NCBI RefSeq assembly: GCF_004137085.1
Contig: NZ_QYBC01000001.1
Coordinates: 310,001 to 374,000 of the forward strand
From: Lichenibacterium ramalinae
Lineage (GTDB): Bacteria; Pseudomonadota; Alphaproteobacteria; Rhizobiales; Beijerinckiaceae
DNA length: 64,000 bases
Reading direction: 5' to 3'
Shown: one piece after another, positions 17,739-26,081 of the stretch
Position numbering within the stretch: position 1 is the stretch's first letter
Layout of the letters: every line of letters begins with the position of its first letter
The notes under the pieces: model-generated
What the model was told of the DNA's origin: nothing
The model's input: the letters and a program-made list of their open reading frames with translations, nothing else
Databases searched by the model: none
Translations under genes and position numbers: made by a program

Positions 17739-19979
17739 TCACCACGTGTAGCTCAGCGAGGCCGTGATGCGCCGACGGTCGCCGTAGAAGCAGGCGGAGA
17801 CGGAGGAGCAGGACCCCACATAGGTGCGGTCGAACAGGTTCTGCACATTGATGGCGGCACGATAGCCGTCGCGCTCGTAGTGCAGGGCCGCGTCGGTCAG
17901 CCAATAATCCGGCACCTTGTATTGGTTCAGCTGGTCGGCATAGGACCGGCCGACGAAGCGCTCGCCGGCGCCGAAGCCGACGCCGCGGAAGGCGCCGTCC
18001 GGGATCGTATAGTCGATGAACAGCGACGACAGCATTTCGGGGACGGCGACCGGCACCTTGCCGACGATCGCGGTATTGAGGTCCCGCGTGTTGGTGATGT
18101 CGTAGGCCGTGAAGGCGCCGACGGCCTTGAGGCCCTCCGCCAGGGTCGCGGTCGTGTCGAGTTCGATGCCGCGCGAGCGCTGCTCGCCGGTCTGGAGCGT
18201 GACCAGCGCGTTGGTGGGGTCGGCGGTGAGGACGTTGGAGCGCGTCAGGTTGAATAGGGCCAGCGACGCCGTGACGGGCAGGCTCGGCGCCTGGAGCTTG
18301 ACGCCCACCTCCTCCTGCTCGCCCGATTCGGGCCGCAGCGGCTGCTGCGTGGCGCTGTTGGTGCCGAGGACCGGGTTGAACGAGGTCGAATAGCCGACGT
18401 AGGGGTTGATGCCGACATCGGTGTTGTAGATGGCGGCGGCCCGCCCGGTGAAGCGCGTCGGGTCCGTCTCGGTGCTGAGCGCCGGGTAGAGCCGGTTGGC
18501 CACGCTGGTGTCGACGAGGTCCTCGCGCCCGCTGAGCACCAGCGACACGCGGCCGAGCTGGATCTGGTCCTGGGCGTAGAAGCCGAGCTGGTCCTGGATG
18601 TCCCGGGCCAGCGTGTAGCGGCTGTTGGGGGCCGTGGTGACGACGTTGTAATTGTGGTTCAACAGGTCGAACGCGGGCGCCGACGTGAAGCCCTGGTTGT
18701 CGTCGAGCTGGTAGTGCTTGTAGTCGACGCCGAACAGCAGGGTGTGCTGCAGCGCGGAGGTGTCGACCTGCGCCTGCAGCTGGTTGTCGACCGTGATCTG
18801 GTTCACCCGCGGCGTCGTGATGAAGTTGCCGCGCGCCAGCAGGGCCGAGGTGGCGCTGGGCGCCGCCGCATAGCCGAGCCCGTAGGCCGTCTGGTCCTGG
18901 ATATCGAGGTGGGAATAGCGGAAGTTCTGCCGCACCGTGATGGCGTTGCCGAAGCTGTGCTCGAATTCGTAGCCGACGAAGGCCTGTTCGCGCTCGAACT
19001 TGTCGATGGCGGGGTCGCTGGTGAAGGCGCGCGTCGAGATGCGGCCGTAGGGCGCCGGCCGCACCGTGCCCTGGTAGGGCAGGAAGTTCTGGCCGTTGGT
19101 GAAATCGCGCATGTACTGGCCGAGGAAGGTCAGGCTCGTGGCACCGTCCGGCCGGTAGGACAGGCTGGGCGCCACGAAGCCGCGGTCGAAATCGGTGGAG
19201 TCGACCTGGGTGCCGCCGCCGCGCCCGAGCGCGGCCAGCCGGTACGACCAGGGGCTCCCGGGCGCGACCGGCCCGCTGACGTCGAAGGCGCCGTAGGCAT
19301 TGCCGAAGTTGTCCACGCCGACTTCGAGCTTGTGGTAGGGCGTGGGCGTCGGCCGCTTCGAGATGGCGTCGATGAGGCCGCCCGAGCCGGAGCCGCCGTA
19401 GAGCGAGGAGGCCGGGCCGCGCAGGACGTCGATCCGCTCGAGCCCCCAGGGCTCCACCCGGAACGTGCCGAAGGCGGTCGAGAACAGCTGGAGCCCGTCG
19501 AGGAAATAGCCCGTCTCCTGGGCGGTGAAGCCGCGGATCAGGAACCAGTCGTTGCGGGGATCGAAGCCGAAGCTGTCGGGCCGGACGCCGGGCGTATAGC
19601 GCAGCGCTTCGGGCACGGATTCGGCGCGTGTCGCCTCGATCTGCCGCGCCCCCACCACCGACACGGAGGCGGGCGTGCGGCTCAGCGGCGTGCCGGTCTT
19701 GGTGCCGGCCGTACTCTCGGTGGCGGTGAAGCCCTGCACGGGGCCGGTGGCGGCCCCGTAGGCCGTGCCGCCCTGCCCGCCGCCCCTCACCTCGATGGGG
19801 TCGAGCTCCACCGTGCCGCCGGCCGCCTGCTGCGCCAGCGCGGCATGGCCGGACAGAAGCGCGGCAGCCGCGCAGCCCACCAGCAGAAGCGCCGGCCCGC
19901 GGCGGGAACGGACAGCATAGGTCCCTTCGAATGCCGATCCGGCCCCGTTTTCCTCCCGGTCACCGCCCCGTCCACCCAT
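17739..19979 (-). CDS. TonB-dependent siderophore receptor
   Basis: This 746-residue outer-membrane receptor resembles the ferrichrome and hydroxamate siderophore class. After a signal peptide (LLLVGCAAAALLSGHAALAQ) comes a short TonB-box region (VELDPIEV). The plug domain follows, with RIDVLRGPASSLYGG and SGSGGLIDAISKRP, and then the 22-strand barrel, ending SLSYTW with a terminal aromatic. It imports ferric siderophores using TonB-ExbBD energy; none of those genes is nearby. A cysteine pair near the C-terminus (CSSVSACFYG) matches siderophore receptors. I preferred the ATG preceded by CGGGAGCG over a GTG 72 bp upstream. The AT-rich upstream region carries a palindrome that could bind an iron regulator. 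Confidence 0.95.
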   Translation of the reverse strand: MGGRGGDREENGAGSAFEGTYAVRSRRGPALLLVGCAAAALLSGHAALAQQAAGGTVELDPIEVRGGGQGGTAYGAATGPVQGFTATESTAGTKTGTPLSRTPASVSVVGARQIEATRAESVPEALRYTPGVRPDSFGFDPRNDWFLIRGFTAQETGYFLDGLQLFSTAFGTFRVEPWGLERIDVLRGPASSLYGGSGSGGLIDAISKRPTPTPYHKLEVGVDNFGNAYGAFDVSGPVAPGSPWSYRLAALGRGGGTQVDSTDFDRGFVAPSLSYRPDGATSLTFLGQYMRDFTNGQNFLPYQGTVRPAPYGRISTRAFTSDPAIDKFEREQAFVGYEFEHSFGNAITVRQNFRYSHLDIQDQTAYGLGYAAAPSATSALLARGNFITTPRVNQITVDNQLQAQVDTSALQHTLLFGVDYKHYQLDDNQGFTSAPAFDLLNHNYNVVTTAPNSRYTLARDIQDQLGFYAQDQIQLGRVSLVLSGREDLVDTSVANRLYPALSTETDPTRFTGRAAAIYNTDVGINPYVGYSTSFNPVLGTNSATQQPLRPESGEQEEVGVKLQAPSLPVTASLALFNLTRSNVLTADPTNALVTLQTGEQRSRGIELDTTATLAEGLKAVGAFTAYDITNTRDLNTAIVGKVPVAVPEMLSSLFIDYTIPDGAFRGVGFGAGERFVGRSYADQLNQYKVPDYWLTDAALHYERDGYRAAINVQNLFDRTYVGSCSSVSACFYGDRRRITASLSYTW

Positions 19980-20337
19980 GGTTCCACGCTCCCGACGCAA
20001 CAGACTCGCAAGTTCACTTCTGCTGTATCGGGATCGTTGGGACGATGACACGATAAAATCTGAAACGAGACCAACTTAAACCGCTTCTAAACATGCATTA
20101 CCTCGATTTAGAAGAATTTGAATTTCCGAGGTCAGCCGGCACCTGCTGGCTGTCGCCGCTGGGGCGGGCGGGCGGCTGCGCGACAGGGCGGGGGACGGCC
20201 GCGAAAAAACCAGGCAGGGCGCCGGCCGGCGAGGAACCTCGGTAGTGGGCGGCCGTTTCAACCGGCAATGAGCTTGCCTGGGTCCGTCCGGGTCGGACAC
20301 CATCCCGGCCTGTCGGTGCCGGCCGGAGTCGCAGCGG
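19980..20337. other. Divergent intergenic region between receptor and glycosidase genes
   Basis: This 358-base gap is AT-rich from 20030 to 20130, the presumed promoter zone of the siderophore receptor, and GC-rich from 20140 on, up to the start of the glycosidase gene. The only distinct structure I see is the inverted repeat at 20084-20114, listed separately. No convincing coding sequence is present. Confidence 0.5.
20084..20114. promoter_or_regulatory. Possible iron-responsive operator (Irr-box-like inverted repeat)
   Basis: CTTCTAAA (20084-20091) and TTTAGAAG (20107-20114) are perfect inverted 8-mers about 100-130 bases upstream of the receptor start. TTTAGAA...TTCTAAA-like half sites resemble the iron-control elements bound by Irr in rhizobia, from memory. 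The spacing here (15 bases) is wider than usual, so the assignment is tentative. Confidence 0.3.
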
Positions 20338-21567
20338 ATGTCGGACCAGCCTGGGGCGGACTTCTGGGGCGATGTCGCATGCGGCGGCGCCCGCCGCCAC
20401 CCCGTCGGCCTCGGCCTGCCGAGCTTCTTCCTCGGCGGCTTCGAATGTTCGGCGCTCCGCCGGCCGGACGGGCACCGCCTCGACCTCCTTGCCGCCACCG
20501 ACCACGACCGGCTCTGCGCGGGGGATTTCGGGATGCTGAGGCGCCACGGCATGGCGTCGGCCCGCGACGGCCTGCGCTGGCACCTGATCGAGACCGCGCC
20601 GGGCCGTTACGATTGGAGCAGCCTCCTGCCGATGGTGCGCGCCGCCCGCCAGGCCGGCGTGCGGGTGATCTGGGACCTGTGCCACTACGGCTGGCCCGAG
20701 GGGCTCGACATCTGGTCCGGAGCCTTCGTCGAGCGGTTCGCCGGGTTCGCGGCGGCGGCGGCGCGCGTGGTGGAGGCGGAATCGGGGCACCCCCCGATCC
20801 TGTGTCCCGTCAACGAGATCTCCTATTGGGCCTGGGCCGGGGGCGAGACGGGCCGGTTCGGCCCCGCCGCGTCGGGACGGGGCGCCGAACTCAAGCGGCA
20901 GCTCGTGCGCGCCTCCATCGCGGCGACGGCGGCAGTCCGCGCGGCCGTGCCGGAGGCGCGCTTCATCCACGCCGAACCCGCCATCCACGTCGTGGCCGGG
21001 ACCGCCGAGCCCGACGCCGTCGCGGCGGCCGAGCGCCACCGCATCTCCCAGTTCGAGGCGCTCGACATGGTGAGCGGGCGGCTGGCGCCCGAGCTCGGGG
21101 GCGGCCCCGACATGATCGACGTCGTCGGCGTCAACTACTATCCCGACAACCAATGGTACGCCGGGGGCGCCACGATCCCGCTCGGCCATCACGCCTACCG
21201 GCCGCTGCGCGCCATCCTGGCCGAGGTTGAAGCCCGCTACGGCCGGCCTCTCATCGTCTCCGAGACGGGCGCCGAGGGCACGGCCAAGCCGGCCTGGCTG
21301 CATTACGTCGGCGGCGAGGTGCGGGCGGCGCGGCGGGCCGGGGTGGCGGTCGAGGGCATCTGCCTTTATCCGGTGCTGGACTACCCGGGCTGGGAAGACG
21401 ACCGGCCCTGCGACGTCGGCCTGTTCTCAGCCGCCGACGCGCAGGGGCGCCGCCGGGTCGACCCGGATTTCGGCGACGAGCTGGCACGCCAGCGGGCCGG
21501 TGCCGTCCCGGCCGGGGCCGGCGCGAAAGAGGCGGCCCCCGCCGCCGACGCGTGGGTCGACGCGTGA
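20338..21567 (+). CDS. Glycoside hydrolase family 1-like protein
   Basis: This 409-residue protein resembles beta-glucosidase-type TIM barrels (clan GH-A). The acid/base glutamate is in PVNEISYW (Glu160) and the nucleophile in LIVSETGAEG (Glu309), both at the ends of beta strands as expected. SARDGLRWHLIE and HYGWPEGLD match the sugar-binding loops of the family. At 409 residues it is slightly shorter than most GH1 enzymes. No signal peptide is seen, so it acts in the cytoplasm. Its stop overlaps the start of an ABC transporter by 4 bp (GTGA), showing translational coupling. A role in handling a glycoside exported or imported by that transporter is likely but unproven. Confidence 0.85.
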   Translation: MSDQPGADFWGDVACGGARRHPVGLGLPSFFLGGFECSALRRPDGHRLDLLAATDHDRLCAGDFGMLRRHGMASARDGLRWHLIETAPGRYDWSSLLPMVRAARQAGVRVIWDLCHYGWPEGLDIWSGAFVERFAGFAAAAARVVEAESGHPPILCPVNEISYWAWAGGETGRFGPAASGRGAELKRQLVRASIAATAAVRAAVPEARFIHAEPAIHVVAGTAEPDAVAAAERHRISQFEALDMVSGRLAPELGGGPDMIDVVGVNYYPDNQWYAGGATIPLGHHAYRPLRAILAEVEARYGRPLIVSETGAEGTAKPAWLHYVGGEVRAARRAGVAVEGICLYPVLDYPGWEDDRPCDVGLFSAADAQGRRRVDPDFGDELARQRAGAVPAGAGAKEAAPAADAWVDA

Positions 21568-23408
21568 CCCTGCCGGAGATGGCGGAGCCCGCGCCGCGGG
21601 CCGAGCCCGCCCGTTTCGACGACACCGCCGAGGTCCCCCGGCATCTCGGCTCGGCCACCCGCTTCATCCTGCACCACGCGGCGCGCTGGCGGTGGCATTT
21701 CGGCGCCATCCTGCTGCTCGTCCTCGGCGCGGCGGGCTGCGCCGTCGGGGCGCAATACGTGCTCAAGCTGCTGGTCGACGCCATGGCGGGCCCGCGGGAG
21801 ATGAACCGCGCCCTGGTGACGGTGGTGGCGGCCTTCCTGGCCTGCGTGGCGGGCGAGAGCCTGTTCTGGCGCCTGCTCGGCTGGGTCGTCTGCCGTACCA
21901 CCGTGGGCGTCGGCGTCGAGCTGAGGCTCGACCTGTTCCACTGCCTCAGCGGCCAGTCCATGCGGTATTTCGCCGAGAACCTCGCGGGCTCGCTCGGCCA
22001 GCGCATCACCGGCACGGCGGGGAACTTCGGCGCCCTGACCAACACGGTGGTGTGGCGGACCCTGCCGCCTTCCATCGACGTGCTCGGCGCCGTCGTCATC
22101 TTCGCCACCATCGACCGGGTCCTGTCGGCCGTGCTCGGCGTGTCGGTCGTGGCCGTCACGGCGGGGCTGATCTGGTTCGGCGAGCGCGGCAAGCCGCTCC
22201 ACGGTCGCTACGCGGGCGAGGCGGCGCGGACCGGCGGCGACCTCATCGACTCCATCTCCAACATGTGGACCGTCAAGGCCTTCTCGGCCCGCCGGCGGGA
22301 ATGGCAGCGGCACGAGGCGCGGTTTCGCCGCGAGGCCGAGGCCCAAAGCGGCAGCTGGCTCTACCTCGAAAAGACACGCGCCCTGCACGACGTGGCGCTG
22401 TGGGTGATGGCCGGCACCATGCTGGCCTCGGCGGTGCTGCTGTGGAGCCGCGGCGAGGCGACGTCGGGCGACGTCGTGATCGTCTTCACCCTGACGTTCC
22501 GCATCCTCCACTCGTCGAAGGACCTGGCGCTGTCCCTGGTCGATATGGCGCAATACGTCGGCTTCATCGACGACACGCTGGCGGTCATCGGCCAGACCCG
22601 CGCCGTCCACGACGCCCCCGGGGCGCCGGCCCTGGCCTGCACGGGCGGGCGCATCGCGTTTCGCGGCGTCGGCTTCGGCTACGGCCACGGCCACGGCCGC
22701 CGGGCGCTGCGCCGGGTCGACCTCGTCGTGCCGGCCTGCCAGAAGGTCGGCATCGTGGGCCCGTCCGGCGCCGGCAAGTCCACCCTCATCCACCTGCTGC
22801 AGCGCCTGCACGACGTGACGGAGGGCGAGATCCTGATCGACGGGCAGCCGATCGCCGGCGTGACGCAGGACTCCCTGCGGGCCGCCCTCGCCGTGGTGCC
22901 CCAGGAGATCAGCCTGCTGCACCGCAGCGTCATGGACAACATCCGCTTCGCCCGGCCGAGCGCCACGGAGGCCGAGGTGCAGGCCGCCGCCCGGGCCGCC
23001 CATTGCGACCACTTCATCCAGGCGCTGCCCGAGGGCTACGACACGATCGTGGGCGAGCGGGGCGCCAAGCTTTCGGGCGGCCAGCGCCAGCGCATCGGCA
23101 TCGCCCGCGCCTTCCTCAAGGACGCCCCGATCATCATCTTCGACGAGGCCACCTCGGCGCTCGACACCGAATCCGAGGTGGCGGTGCACCGCGCCCTGAC
23201 CCGCCTGCTGCGGGACCGCACCGTGGTGGCGGTGGCGCACCGCCTGTCCACGCTGGCGGATTTCGACCGCATCCTCGTCGTCGACGAAGGCCGCATCGTC
23301 GAGGACGGCACGCCCGCCGAGCTGCGGCGGCGGGACGGCGCCTTCGCCCGCATGTGGCGCCTCCAGGCCGACGGGCTGGCGAACGACGATGTCGTCGGGG
23401 CGGCCTGA
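21564..23408 (+). CDS. ABC transporter, fused permease and ATP-binding domains
   Basis: This 614-residue half-transporter has the type I exporter layout (MsbA-like). An N-terminal six-helix membrane domain (first helix FGAILLLVLGAAGCAVGA; about residues 45-330) is followed by a nucleotide-binding domain. Walker A GPSGAGKST lies at about residues 399-407, the signature LSGGQRQ at about 503 and Walker B IIIFDEATSALD at about 524. It would work as a homodimer exporting a lipid, glycan or drug. The GTG start overlaps the glycosidase stop; an ATG 15 bp later (after CCGGAG) is the alternative. Coupling to a glycosidase suggests a carbohydrate or glycolipid cargo, but this is inference. Confidence 0.92.
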   Translation: MTLPEMAEPAPRAEPARFDDTAEVPRHLGSATRFILHHAARWRWHFGAILLLVLGAAGCAVGAQYVLKLLVDAMAGPREMNRALVTVVAAFLACVAGESLFWRLLGWVVCRTTVGVGVELRLDLFHCLSGQSMRYFAENLAGSLGQRITGTAGNFGALTNTVVWRTLPPSIDVLGAVVIFATIDRVLSAVLGVSVVAVTAGLIWFGERGKPLHGRYAGEAARTGGDLIDSISNMWTVKAFSARRREWQRHEARFRREAEAQSGSWLYLEKTRALHDVALWVMAGTMLASAVLLWSRGEATSGDVVIVFTLTFRILHSSKDLALSLVDMAQYVGFIDDTLAVIGQTRAVHDAPGAPALACTGGRIAFRGVGFGYGHGHGRRALRRVDLVVPACQKVGIVGPSGAGKSTLIHLLQRLHDVTEGEILIDGQPIAGVTQDSLRAALAVVPQEISLLHRSVMDNIRFARPSATEAEVQAAARAAHCDHFIQALPEGYDTIVGERGAKLSGGQRQRIGIARAFLKDAPIIIFDEATSALDTESEVAVHRALTRLLRDRTVVAVAHRLSTLADFDRILVVDEGRIVEDGTPAELRRRDGAFARMWRLQADGLANDDVVGAA

Positions 23409-23429
23409 GCCGCCCGCCGTCCCCCGATC

Positions 23430-24533
23430 TCAGCCCGGCCCCAGCACCGCGATGCACATCGGCGTGCCGATCGGGAAGAGCCCGACCTGCGGGCCGAGCG
23501 CGCCGTCGCCGTCGAGCCGGAAGACCGCGATGGCGTCGCCGTTCTGGTTCGCCACGAGGAGATGGCGCCCCGCCGGGTCGAGGGCGAGGTTGCGCGGCGT
23601 GCGGCCGCCGCAGGCGCGGTGGCCCATCACGGCCAGCCGACCCGTGGCGGGGTCGAGCGCCATGTCGACGATGCTGTCGTGGCCGCGGTTGGCGGCGTAG
23701 ACGCGGCGCCCGCCCGGATGGACCCTGATGTCGGAGGCGTGGCTGAGGCCGGCGGAGGCCGGCAGGGCCGGCACGGTGTCGATCATGGCGAAACCGCCCG
23801 TGGCGGCATCGAAGCGCAGGCTCGACACCGTCGAGGCGAGTTCGCAGACCAGCAGGGCGAGGCCGCCGTCCGGGCCGAAGGCGAGGTGGCGCGGGCCGCT
23901 CCCATCGGGCAGGCGCGTCACCGCGACGGGCTCGGGCGAGAGGCCGTCCGGCCCCCACCGGTAGGAGGCCAGGAGGTCGAGGCCGAGATCCGCCACCACG
24001 ACGAAGCGCCCGTCGGGGCTGGGCAGCACGCAATGGGGATGGGGCCGCTCCTGCCGCTCGGGGTCGGTGCCGCGGCCCCGGTGGGCCACGCTGGCGCTGG
24101 CGGCGCCGAGCCTTCCGTCCGGGCCGAGGGGCAGCGCCGCGATGGCCCGGTCCGGCCCCTCGCCCTCGGGGACGCCGCCGTAGTTCGCCACCAGCAGGGT
24201 GCGGGATGCGGCGTCGAGGCTGCAATGGGCCGCCACGCTGCCGAGGCTCGTCTGCTTGTTGACGTAGACGAGGCGCCGCCTCGCGGGGTCGTAGCGATAG
24301 GCCGTGACGGTGCCCTCGTGCCAATGCGGCACCTCGGAGGTGGCGTAGACGCAGGAAGCGGCGGGATCGGCGCAGAGAAAGGTGGGGTTGTCGATGCTCC
24401 GCTCCTCGGCGACGAGGCGAAGCCTGCCGGTCTCGCCGTCGAAGGCCAGGACCGAGAGCCCGACGCCGTTCGCGTGCTCGAAGGGCGGTGTCGGGCGGTT
24501 GAGGCTGCCGACCACCATCAGCGTTTCGGCCAT
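23430..24533 (-). CDS. Lactonase family protein (YbhE-type beta-propeller)
   Basis: This 367-residue seven-bladed beta-propeller belongs to the family of cytosolic 6-phosphogluconolactonase YbhE and cycloisomerase-like lactonases. Repeated blade motifs are visible: RPHPHCVLPSPDGRFVVVAD, GPRHLAFGPDGG, SDIRVHPGGRRVYAANRG and TPRNLALDPAGRHLLVANQN. The likely reaction is hydrolysis of a sugar lactone, as in the pentose phosphate or sugar-acid pathways. A strong ribosome-binding site (GGGAGGACAGG) precedes the ATG. It converges on the ABC transporter gene and diverges from the AGE epimerase gene, all within one carbohydrate-related block. There is no signal peptide. Confidence 0.88.
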   Translation of the reverse strand: MAETLMVVGSLNRPTPPFEHANGVGLSVLAFDGETGRLRLVAEERSIDNPTFLCADPAASCVYATSEVPHWHEGTVTAYRYDPARRRLVYVNKQTSLGSVAAHCSLDAASRTLLVANYGGVPEGEGPDRAIAALPLGPDGRLGAASASVAHRGRGTDPERQERPHPHCVLPSPDGRFVVVADLGLDLLASYRWGPDGLSPEPVAVTRLPDGSGPRHLAFGPDGGLALLVCELASTVSSLRFDAATGGFAMIDTVPALPASAGLSHASDIRVHPGGRRVYAANRGHDSIVDMALDPATGRLAVMGHRACGGRTPRNLALDPAGRHLLVANQNGDAIAVFRLDGDGALGPQVGLFPIGTPMCIAVLGPG

Positions 24534-24753
24534 GTCCTGTCCTCCCGGGCGCTTCAGCGCGCCCCACCCCTCGATCGACGGCGGCGGTTCTATCCGGCCG
24601 CGGGCGCCGTGGCGATCCCGGACCGGCTTGCGCCGGCCGCCCGCATGGGCATGCTGCGACGGTCGCGGCGAGCGACGGGGCGTCCGGCCGCGGCGCACCC
24701 CCGAGCCTGCCGACAGGCTCGCATGCCACAGCTTGCGGGAGGAACGCCGAGCC

Positions 24754-26073
24754 ATGTCCGCCCACCTCGTGTCCACCCCCTTCATGTCCGCCGCCCCGCC
24801 GCCCCGCCCCTGGGTGGGCACCGAGGGGCCGCGCTTCGTGACGCGGCCGGCGCACCGGCATTGGCTCATGGGACAGGCCCGCGCGCTGCTCGACCTGTTC
24901 CGGCCCGCCGCCCTCAACCCCCGCGGCGGCTTCTTCACCCTCGCCGACGACGGCACGCCGAACCCCGGGCGGCCCGGCCTCGCCGGCGTCGAGCGGCAGC
25001 TCCACGACACGTGCCGCACCGTGCATGGTTTCGCCATCGCCCACCTTCTCGGCCTGCCGGGCGCGGACCGCTACGTCGACCACGGGATGGCCTTCCTGTG
25101 GGACCGGCACCGGGACGGCACGCACGGGGGCTACTTTTGGGGCGTCGACGACGCGCGCGCGACCGAGCCCGTCAAGAAGGCCTATGGCCACGCCTTCGTG
25201 CTGCTGGCCGCCGCCTCCGCCAAGGTGGTGGGCCACCCCGATGCCGACCGCCTGCTCGCCGACGTCACGGCGGTGCTGCGCGACCGGTTCTGGGACGAGG
25301 CCGCCGGGGCGACGACGGAGGACTACACGGCCGACTGGGCGCCGCTCGAGGACTACCGCGGCCAGAACTCCAACATGCACCTCACCGAGGCGCTGATGGC
25401 GGCTTTCGAGGCCACCGGCGACGCCCGCAGCCTCGCCATGGCGGAGCGCATCGCCACCCTCATCATCGACCGCCACGCCCGCCGCGCGGGCTGGCGCGTC
25501 CCCGAACATTTCGACGCCGCCTGGCAGGTCGACCGGGCCTATGCTGGCGACCCCATGTTCAGGCCCGCCGGCACCACGCCGGGCCACGCGCTCGAATGGA
25601 GCCGGCTGCTCGTCCAACTGTGGGGCCTCGGGGGCCGCCGGCACGCCTGGATGGTGGAGGCCGCCGGAAACCTGTTCCGGCGGGCGGTGGCGACGGGGTG
25701 GGACGCCGGCACGGGCGGCTTCTACTACACGCTCGGCTGGGACGACGTGCCGGCCCAGGCCGACCGCTACTGGTGGCCCTGCGCGGAAGGCATCGGCGCC
25801 GCCGCGGCGCTGGGCGCGGTCGACCCGGACCCGGTCTTCGAGGCCTGGTACCGGCGCATCTGGGGCTTCGTCGACGACCACGTCATCGACCGGCGGTTCG
25901 GCGGCTGGATCCCCGAGCTCGACCCCGCCCTGAACCGGGTCTGCCGCGTCTTCACCGGCAAGCCGGACCTCTACCACGCCCTGCAGGCCTGCCTGCTCCC
26001 GCTGGTGTCCCCGGAGGCCGGCCTGACACGCGGGCTGGCCGGCGCGGGCGCCGCCGCCCTCCTCGGCAGCTGA
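24754..26073 (+). CDS. AGE family epimerase/isomerase
   Basis: This 439-residue protein belongs to the N-acylglucosamine 2-epimerase superfamily, an (alpha/alpha)6 barrel. Characteristic segments include DTCRTVHGFAIAHLLG, KKAYGHAFVLLAAA, NSNMHLTEALMAAFEAT and PGHALEWSRLL, which hold the histidines used for proton transfer. Members isomerise sugars such as mannose-fructose (YihS) or epimerise cellobiose. The exact substrate cannot be told. The ATG follows a good ribosome-binding site (GCGGGAGGAACG). The next gene (aconitase X) starts 8 bp downstream, so the two are probably an operon. Confidence 0.9.
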   Translation: MSAHLVSTPFMSAAPPPRPWVGTEGPRFVTRPAHRHWLMGQARALLDLFRPAALNPRGGFFTLADDGTPNPGRPGLAGVERQLHDTCRTVHGFAIAHLLGLPGADRYVDHGMAFLWDRHRDGTHGGYFWGVDDARATEPVKKAYGHAFVLLAAASAKVVGHPDADRLLADVTAVLRDRFWDEAAGATTEDYTADWAPLEDYRGQNSNMHLTEALMAAFEATGDARSLAMAERIATLIIDRHARRAGWRVPEHFDAAWQVDRAYAGDPMFRPAGTTPGHALEWSRLLVQLWGLGGRRHAWMVEAAGNLFRRAVATGWDAGTGGFYYTLGWDDVPAQADRYWWPCAEGIGAAAALGAVDPDPVFEAWYRRIWGFVDDHVIDRRFGGWIPELDPALNRVCRVFTGKPDLYHALQACLLPLVSPEAGLTRGLAGAGAAALLGS

Positions 26074-26081
26074 GCGGCACC

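Noticed and set aside
23562-26081. Very long rightward open frame (over 1,400 codons) running into the aconitase X gene
   Set aside because: The part before 26082 is antisense or out of frame to the lactonase and AGE genes and has no recognisable domain; stop codons are rare in such GC-rich DNA.
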